Translations under genes and position numbers: made by a program | Shown: one piece after another, positions 56,721 to 64,000 of the stretch | Position numbering within the stretch: position 1 is the stretch's first letter | How the letters are laid out: the number at the start of each line of letters is the position of its first letter | From: Allium sativum | Taxonomy: Eukaryota > Streptophyta > Magnoliopsida > Asparagales > Amaryllidaceae | Assembly (NCBI GenBank): GCA_030737875.1 | Contig: CM060925.1 | Location: forward strand, 485,375,514-485,439,513 | Direction of reading: 5' to 3' | DNA length: 64,000 nt | Notes under the pieces: generated by a model | What the model saw: only the letters and a program-made list of their open reading frames with translations | What the model was told of the DNA's origin: nothing | Database searches by the model: none

Positions 56721-56889
56721 TTGGTTTACCAGATAAGATAAAAGGTTTTGAAAATTTATTTTCAAAAGAAAATTGAAAGAAGCATTTTTGAAGATAAAAT
56801 GTTATTTTATTTTAAAAAGGCATAGTCCCCCCAAAGCCATAGGTACTATCTTTTATCCTTCATTTTGAATCTATCCTTTTTGTTTCAGC

Positions 56890-59646
56890 ATGTCCGAAGA
56901 ACTTAACTTGCCAGAGGGTATACCAATACCTGGTTGGTTTAGACAATTCTTAGAAGCAAGGGCCAATCAGCCAGGTCCCACTATTCCTCCTCCCCCAGCT
57001 GCAGGAAATCATCCAGCTGCCGCAGCACCTCTTCCTCCACCTCCTCCGCGGGGTAATACTTTTGCTAAGATATGTAAAGATTTTAAAGCTATGGGAGGAA
57101 AGGACTTTCACGGAACTGAGTCCTTCGTAGTAGCCAGAAATTGGCTGAAAGAAACCGAGGACTTATTCGTCGCCTTTGAGGTAGAAGATAGGCAGAAGGT
57201 ACAACTGACAGTATGACTACTTAAAGGCGAGGCTTCCTACTGGTGGGAAGTCACCAATGCAAAAAGGCCAATAGAAACATGGGAGGACTTTAGGGCAAGG
57301 TTTGAAGCTAAATTTCTCTCAGAAGCTGAAAGGAGTCTTCAGTTGGAAAAATTCTTATTTCTAAAGCAAGGGAACATGACAGTCAAAGAGTATGTTAATC
57401 AGTTCGATCAGCTGGCTAGGTTCGGACTGGACCTAGTCAACACCTCGCACAAGAAGGCTCTCCGCTTTGTCAAAGGTTTGAATGAGCCATTACACAGTTT
57501 GGCCATGACCCATATACCCATGGGAGCTACGTATGAAAGGTTGGTGCAGATGGCATTGCTGAACGAAGAGGATAAGGGCAAGAAGGAGACAAAGGCAGAA
57601 AGCTCTCAAGGGAAGAAAGAGGGTTTACAGCCTAAGAAGGCAGACTTTAAGAAGGGAGGGAAAGACAACAAAGAGAAGAGGAAGTGTAATTTCTGTGGCA
57701 AAGTGGGGCACTTAGTGAAAGATTGCCGGAAAAAGAAGGCCAAGATGAATGTTGGGTGCTTTTCTTGCGGTGAGACAGGCTACATGGCTAAGGATTGCCC
57801 GAAGAAACGAGGACAGGGGCAGAGGACTGGATCCACCTCAGGGGCACAGGTTCATGTGCTAGAAGCGCCACCTCTGCAACAACGAGGTATAAATACTTCT
57901 ATAGAAAGTGTAGTTTATCTTTATGATCACCCAGTTCGCACTTTATTTGATTCTGGCGCATCACACTCCTTTATCTCGTCTGCTTTAGTAGAATCTCTGC
58001 ACCTGGAAACTAGTATGGTAGAGGACCCCTTAATTGTTTCAAATCCAATTGGGGACCCAGCTTATTTACCTATGATCTGTGTGGGATTGAAAATTTCTGT
58101 TCTAAGCGTAGAATTTAAATGTAGTTCCTTTGTTTTGGGCTTTTCGGGATATGGTTTGATTTTGGGCATGGATTGGCTATCTAGTAATGGGGCCATCCTT
58201 GATTGTGAGAAAAGGGTTGTTAGGCTCCTAACCCGGCTCGGTAACACTTTGGAAATTACTTGTAATCCCTCGTATGCGGTTATGCTTAGTTATCTTGAAT
58301 CGCTAGATGCCTCTGTCGACAATTTGCAATCAGTTAGAGTGGTCCGGGAATATCCGGATGTCTTCGAAGAGGTGAAGGGCTTGCCTCCGAAGCGGGAGAT
58401 AGACTTCTGCATATATCTTGTAGATAATGCAAAGCCCGTTGCGTTGCCCTTTAGACACATGGCTCCACGGGAAAGGAAGGAGCTCAGTAAACAGATTAAA
58501 GAACTTTTAGAGAAGGGGTTCATTAGAAGGAGCATTTCAGAATGGGGCGCTCCAGTGGTGTTCGCTACAAAGGCGGATGGTTCACTCCGTTTGTGTGTTG
58601 ACTATAGGGAGCTCAACAAACTAACGAAAAAGAATAGGCACCCTCTCCCCAGAATTGACGATCTATTTGATCAGCTTGTAGGAGCGTCTGTTTTCTCCCA
58701 ACTCGATTTAGCGACCGGATTTCATCAGCTAAGAGTGGTTGAAGATAGCATCGATAAGACAGCATTCAGAACCCCAGACGGTTTCTTTGAATGGCTTGTC
58801 ATGCCTTTCGGCTTGACAAACGCACCCGCTTACTTCGTGGGCCTGATGAGTAGGGTGTTCAGAGAATTCCTCAATAAGTTCGTAGTGGTCTTTGTAGACG
58901 ATATCTTGATCTTCTCGAAGAATGAGGAAGAACATGCTCAGCACCTAAGGGAAATCATGGAAACCCTGCGAGTCCATCAACTAAAAGCCAAATTCTCCAA
59001 ATTCCACTTTTGGAGAGAGGAAGTAAGGTTTCTTGGGCACATAGTATCCAAAGAAGTGTTAGCTATAGACCCGGCTAAGGTAGTAGCGGTGCAAGACTGG
59101 AAAACACCAAAGAACGCAACAGAAGTCCGAAGCTTTCTCGGGCTAGCAGGTTTCTATCGAAAGTTCATAAGGGATTTTGCGAAAATCTCAGCTCCACTCA
59201 CAAGGCTGACCAGGAAGAATCTAGTGTTCAATTGGGACTTGGATTGCAAGTTTGCTTTCCAACGACTAAAAAGGGCTCTTACAACAGCCCCAGTTTTGAC
59301 GTTGCCAGATGGAAGCAAGATGTTCACAGTTTATACAGATGCATATGGGATAGGGCTAGGCGTTGTCTTAATGCAAGAAGGAAGGGTAGTAGCTTATGGC
59401 GGAAGACAATTGAAAATTCATGAAAAGAACTACCCAACCCACGATCTTGAGTTAGCCGCCATCGTCTTTGCACTTAAGTCTTGGCGACACTATCTCCTAG
59501 GTGAGAAGTTCGAACTTTACACTGACCATAAATCATTGAAATATCTTTTCTCGCAGAAAGATCTTAACTTGAGGCAACAGAGATGGATGAGTTTCTTGCC
59601 TCGTACGATTTCGAGATCTCATACACTCCGGGCAAAGGCAACGTAG
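56890..59646 (+). pseudogene. pol: Element I gag-protease-RT-RNase H (one stop, end frameshift)
   Basis: The frame starts at ATG 56890 (MSEELNLPEGIPIPG). A TGA at 57214-57216, where an R codon (CGA) is likely ancestral, splits gag; reading goes on in the same frame. Gag has FHGTESFVVARNWLKE and [18 protein letters not shown], then two zinc knuckles ([14 protein letters not shown] at about 57688-57729; [14 protein letters not shown], with H changed to Y). The protease motif [12 protein letters not shown] lies near 57945-57980. RT has [32 protein letters not shown] and [10 protein letters not shown]. RNase H has [15 protein letters not shown] and [10 protein letters not shown]. The frame fails near 59590 by an indel. 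Gag and pol are in one frame, as usual for Tekay. Confidence 0.92.
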
Positions 59647-61265
59647 TGGCAGACGCGTTGAGCCGAAAGAAACTAACCCTATGCCCGTTGTTTGTTGAAA
59701 GACAAAGCCTAGAGTTTATAGCCAGCTTTGACTTTAGGCCCTCCTCCGATTTTGTACCAGGCTTGCTAGCATCTCTCGAAGTATGCCCGACTTTAGTGGA
59801 CTCAATAGGGACAGCACAACGCGAAGACCCTCAGCTCGTGGAGACGATTGATAGACTAATTAGGGGTGAGACTTCAAGTCACCTCAACAGATACTCCATT
59901 GACGATAAGGGTTGGCTAAGGCGAGACGGAAGACTATGCGTCCCACAGACAAGGGATTTAGTAAAGACGGTTCTCGAGGAAGCACATCACTCCAAGATGA
60001 CGATACACCTAGGCGGGGATAAAATGTACAAGGACATAAAAAGGACTTTCTTTTGGAACGGCATGAAGAAGGACGTGGCAGATTTCGTTTCTAAGTGTAT
60101 GGTGTGCCAGCAGGTTAAGGCAGAACAGAAAAAGCCTGGCGGTCTGCTCCATCCCCTAGAGGTCCCGCAGTGGAAGTGGGATAGTATCTCAATGGACTTC
60201 ATTGATGGGCTGCCTAGGTCTAGAAGAGGCAACACTAGCAATTGGGTAATAGTGGATAGGCTTATTAAAAGCGCCCACTTTTTACCTGTCAAGAGTTAAA
60301 GAACTGCCTCATCCCTAGCATCTCTTTACCTCAAGGAAATTGTTTGACTCCATGGAATAACATCCAGCATTGTTAGTGACCGAGACCCTATCTTCACAAG
60401 TGAGTTTTGGCGGAGTCTGCAAGAAGCGGTCGGCACACAGTTATGCTTGAGCACAGCCTATCATCCCCAAACCGACGGCCAGACAGAAAGAGTGAACAGA
60501 GTTTTGGAGGACCTTTTAAGACTGTGCGTCCTTGACTTCGGAGGGACGTGGGAAGACCATCTTCCTTTAGTGGAATTTGCCTACAACAACAGCTACCAAG
60601 CAACCATCGGAATGGCGCCCTTCGAAGCCTTATATGGAAGACCGTGCCGATCGCCCACTTGTTAGTGGGACTCTACTGACAAGCTCATACTTGGACCGGA
60701 TATGATCCGAGAGACTTCAGAAAAAGTAGACTTAATACGGAGAAGGATGAAGACAGCCCAAGACAGACAAAAATCCTACTTCGACAAGAGGAGGACCGAC
60801 CTTGAATTTGAGGTTGGGGACAGAGTTTTTCTTAAGGTGCCTCCACTAAGGAACGTTGTTCGTTTTGGAACCACAGGAAAGCTAGCACCAAGGTTCGTAG
60901 GACCATTTCCTATTATTGAGAAAATTGGGAAAATGACCTATAGATTAGAGCTACCCGAAAAATTGGTCGGAGTTCATAACGTTTTCCATGTTTCGCACCT
61001 CCGAAAATGTCTACATGAATCTGCTGAAGTGGTAGAGCCAAATATTCTAGAAGAAGCTGAAGTGGAACGCAAAGCAACCGTGAGGAAAGTTCCAACCCGC
61101 ATATTAGGAACAAAAGTGAAGAAGCTACGTAACCGCGAAATCAAGCTCGTCAAAGTTCAGTGGAGCGACGCCGAGGGAGACGCAACTTGGGAAACTGAAG
61201 CTAGAATACGCGCTGCCTACCCTTTTCTTTTCGAGGGTACATCCGTGATCTTTCTTTTTCCTTAA
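59583..61265 (+). pseudogene. pol: Element I integrase and chromodomain (three stops)
   Basis: Frame three, beginning in the RNase H tail ([16 protein letters not shown]). The integrase HHCC domain is at about 59985-60110 (KCMVCQQ). The DDE triad is in [27 protein letters not shown] and [19 protein letters not shown]. Stops in frame are TAA 60297-60299, TGA 60345-60347 and TAG 60663-60665, the last two one transition from R and W codons. The C-terminal end has HNVFHVSHLRKC followed by a chromodomain at about 61105-61240 (KKLRNREIKLVKVQW ... ATWETEARIRAAYP). Chromodomains guide integration toward histone-marked chromatin. Stop TAA at 61263-61265. Confidence 0.92.
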
Positions 61266-61810
61266 GTTGCGCTTTTATCTATCTTTTTAGGTATATCTCC
61301 TCGACCTTATCTTTTAGGTAGAAACTCTTTGGATGAAAACATGTAATTGAAACATGTTATGGATGATGGTTGCAAGTGATTGCTAATGGTTGCTCATGGT
61401 TGCATATACACACACAATTTAGGTTTTAGATCGGCTCAGTCACTTCATATTGCATATGCATAAATGTATTTATATTCGTATATGGTTGAAGTTTAATGTG
61501 TTGTCATATGGATGTTGCATTTGTATAAATGACTGTGCACTCATGTAGAATCATAAATAGGAAAATTTGCATACATAATGGATTCATGACACTTACATAC
61601 CTTGCATTAAGGAGGTCAACTGAATCAGTAGACCGACTGATTTTGCATTAGATAAGTACATGTACACACACACTTCGCATATGATCATGAAGCATTAGAA
61701 GTCTTTTAAGGACAATGGATGCTCATGTTTGATGAATGAGTAGATGGATGTTTGATGTTAGGATGTACATTCTTCCTGAACTTGAAGATTTCGGGGACGA
61801 AATCCTTTTA
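61266..61810 (+). other. 3' untranslated region of element I
   Basis: 545 AT-rich bases. Words such as CATATGCATAAATG, GGTTGCAAGTG and GGATGTACATTCTTCC recur in complement in the equivalent regions of A (about 1920-2340) and B (about 14770-15190). Confidence 0.75.
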
Positions 61811-61822
61811 AGTGGGGGAGAA
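61811..61822 (+). other. Polypurine tract of element I
   Basis: AGTGGGGGAGAA, preceded by GGACGAAATCCTTTTA, the same block as in A and B. Confidence 0.9.
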
Positions 61823-63227
61823 TGTAACACCCCGTGTATTCTATAACAGTGAAACTCAAAAATTAAAGTATAACTAATTTCAAATTAAAGAATTAAGGGA
61901 AACGAGATACGCCACTACGCTCATCTCGAAATTCTGTTTGAGATAGAGTCTGAGTTTGCGTAAAACGGACTCCGTATGAAGAAGATATGGCCTCCGGAAG
62001 ATTCAGAATTCAGTTTAAAATTCATACAAACAAAAAACAGCTCAGAAAAACCAATTCAAAATTCAAAATCGAGTCGTATTGGCCAGGGTGGGAAAATTCC
62101 CGCCCAAGGCACCCAGGTCGACTGGGTAGTCGACCTGGGTCACCCAGCGTGTCGACCTGGCCCTTGAGCTAGGTCGAACCCAGCCAACCTGGCTAGCCTG
62201 GTCTGTGTTTGATCGATTTTCTGAGCCTTGCCTTGTCACTAGGGCAAGGTGTTAGCTCCTGGTTGGTCTCTCCTTCAAACGAACGGCTATTGTTACACCA
62301 AGCTCCATCGACGGTCCTAATCAACTCACAAACTCTATAAAAAGGATCTAAGACTAACCCTAATTCACACAAACAAAAATGGAGATGACACCGTCATGCT
62401 GCTGAGGAAAGACTAGGAATAGCCATCAGAAATTGAGAGACAATTAGGAGATAGTTTGAAAGCTTAAAGCAACGTCAATTAAATCAAAACAACGCCTACA
62501 ACAAAGGATAGCATATCCAAATTCAGAATTTAGATTCCTGAATTGAAGATTCGTCATACGTTGTAAGTAGAGTGCTATTCCGATGTGAATAAATAATTGT
62601 GTTTTGATTTGTGTAAAGTGAGAAATGGAATTGTGGCGATAATAATCTATATTTGTATGTTGCTTTGATTCTAAACGATTTGGAAATGTTGTGGTATACA
62701 ATTGGATATTTGCAAGCATATGATTCATGTTGAAAAACTACATGTTTGTGGTAGTTTATTACAACACCTATTTGATAATTGCAAGTATATGATTCATGCT
62801 GAAAGTAACAACTATATGTTGTGGTAATTTATTTGAGATTCATGCAAGTATGTTATGCCAACATGATGTATAATTTTATGGTCATCTTTAGTGTAATTGG
62901 ATCCATTTGAGTATTATGATTCATACGAAGTTATGTTGGAATTGGCATCATGGTTCAAGAATAAAAACCATGCTTTTGTATTAGTGACAAATGCAAACAT
63001 CTTTGTGAACTTATATTAATTCTATGAACATGACTAAACTATGTTTGTTGTTATGCCTAATTGAAAAACATGTTTTAGGCCTATGTTGTTATCAAAATCA
63101 TATGATATATGTGACACATAATTTACATTAGAATTACATTTCACTTGCAAGTTTACATAGATAGATTAAGAACCATGATTCAAGTATAGGTATGTTTATG
63201 CCATGATTCTATGAATAAATTGACAAC
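61823..63227 (+). repeat. 3' LTR of element I (interrupted)
   Basis: It matches 53401 to about 54837 with scattered differences and a ~30-base loss in the GTCGAC cluster. It is cut by M after GACAAC; the intact site appears in the 5' LTR near 54833-54838. The rest lies beyond the window. Confidence 0.92.
63223..63227. other. Left target-site duplication of element M
   Basis: ACAAC directly before TGTTAGATC; the right copy would be outside the window. Confidence 0.75.
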
Positions 63228-63999
63228 TGTTAGATCAAAATTTGGACCTAACACCCAAATTGTTCTGAAGCTTATAGAGTTTCAACTGAAGAATGAGGAA
63301 AAAGGAAATAACACACAGAATTTATAGTGGTTCGGCGTTAACGAGCCTACGTCCACTTTATATATTATTGATTATACTTTGAAAGCTAATACAATCAAGG
63401 ATTTCTCTCAATACTCTAGTATTTTGACAACAATGGCGGATACAGTACTCAATATTGCCAAAAGATCCCAAAAAATGCCAAGCTCTGGGCTATTTATAGC
63501 TCATTTTGTCAGGCGGGTCGTGGTAACACGTGGCACGAATCCCGAGAACATCGGATTGCATCGCCTCCGTTGAAGAAATAGTCAAATTAGCCGTTGTGGA
63601 CAGGTGTCGCGATCTCCTTGAAAATCGGATCGTGCAGATGGGGAGAATCGGTCAGAATGACGGTCAGGGACACGTGTCGCTAGATCCGTGCGTCTCGGAT
63701 CGCTGAAGACTTGCTCACGCTTGAACGGGTCAGAGGATTCGCCACGCATCAGGGGATCGGATCGGTCAATACTGGGCAACAACATATGCATGGATCGGAT
63801 CGCATAGAGGTGTCGTTTCGCTGATGAAGTGGGGGCGATCCGTCGAGACGCGATCCGATGGTGGACGAGTCGATAGAGTGCGATCCGTCATCGGGCGTGT
63901 TGATGATGCGATCCATTCCTTCATATTCTAAGAGAACGTGGTTCCATGCTTTCTTCTTATGAATGAACCTGGGTGGCTTGGTCAAAAAGCTAGCCAACA
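63228..63999 (-). repeat. 3' LTR of element M (H-related Tat element)
   Basis: 772 bp. On the minus strand it runs from TGTTGGCTAGC (63999) to GATCTAACA (63228). It shares both ends, the TATA box (CTATAAATAG, minus, 63498-63489), the AGTGGACGTAGG...CCACTATAAA motif (about 63358-63324) and a GATCCG-rich U3 with element H, but is clearly diverged. Base 64000 is T, which fits the complement of a purine tract and not the ACAAC duplication, so the element body probably continues to the right. Confidence 0.82.
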
Positions 64000-64000
64000 T

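Larger units (their letters stand above)
53401..64000 (+). mobile_element. Element I: Tekay/Del-type chromovirus, right end outside window
   Basis: Plus strand: 5' LTR 53401-56705, iMet-type primer site, gag-pol with C-terminal chromodomain, purine tract 61811-61822, 3' LTR from 61823. The 3' LTR is interrupted at 63228 by element M. The coding region is full length but has one stop in gag, a frameshift after RNase H and three stops in integrase. The left flank CAAAC (53396-53400) is the expected duplication. It is the only element here with a complete Tekay gene order and is the natural reference for A and B. Confidence 0.92.

Overview
This is plant nuclear DNA made almost entirely of nested LTR retrotransposons. 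I found no host gene, rRNA, tRNA or CRISPR array. A plant origin follows from two Ty3/gypsy lineages that are typical of plants. One is the chromodomain-bearing, tRNA-iMet-primed Tekay/Del type. The other is the Tat type, with a second (archaeal-type) RNase H domain behind the first. I do not name a species. Element letters (A-M) are mine.

Left block (1-31776). The oldest element is D, a minus-strand Tekay-like gypsy element. Its gag starts at 29023, its 5' LTR is 29282-31776, and its pol resumes at 10221-8615. Element C (10222-27839, TSD AAGCA) split the D protease. C is a minus-strand Tat-type element that keeps only gag. Element B (10357-21073, TSD AAATG) then inserted into the left LTR of C. 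B has two ~4.37 kb LTRs around a 2 kb internal region of decayed Tekay fragments. Element A (8614 leftward past base 1) inserted into D pol and has the same design as B. The order D before C before B, and D before A, is read directly from the interruptions.

Middle block (31777-42148). This is AT-rich and holds unpaired LTR-like starts (J at 31943, K at 33104, G at 39974). It also holds the most unusual object in the window. At 38184-39656, flanked by a perfect TAGTA duplication, lies a 1.47 kb inverted-repeat element. Each of its arms is a copia-type PPT-LTR-PBS unit pointing outward, and a 215-codon open frame sits between the arms.

Right block (42149-64000). Element H (42149-51354, TSD ATTGT) is a near-complete plus-strand Tat element. 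Its 709-bp LTRs differ at five sites. It has intact gag, protease with frameshifts, RT, dual RNase H cut by one stop, and integrase. Element I (53401 to beyond the window) is a plus-strand Tekay element with full-length but stop-riddled gag-pol and a C-terminal chromodomain. Its 3' LTR is interrupted at 63228 by M, the minus-strand LTR of an H-related element that continues past base 64000.

How they fit together: A and B have lost RT and integrase function but share with I the iMet primer site, the PPT block and the LTR layout, so they were probably mobilised by an I-like partner. The LTRs of A, B and I each carry a tandem pair of ~85-bp hairpin modules. The stems keep pairing although both strands have changed, which is good evidence for a selected structure.
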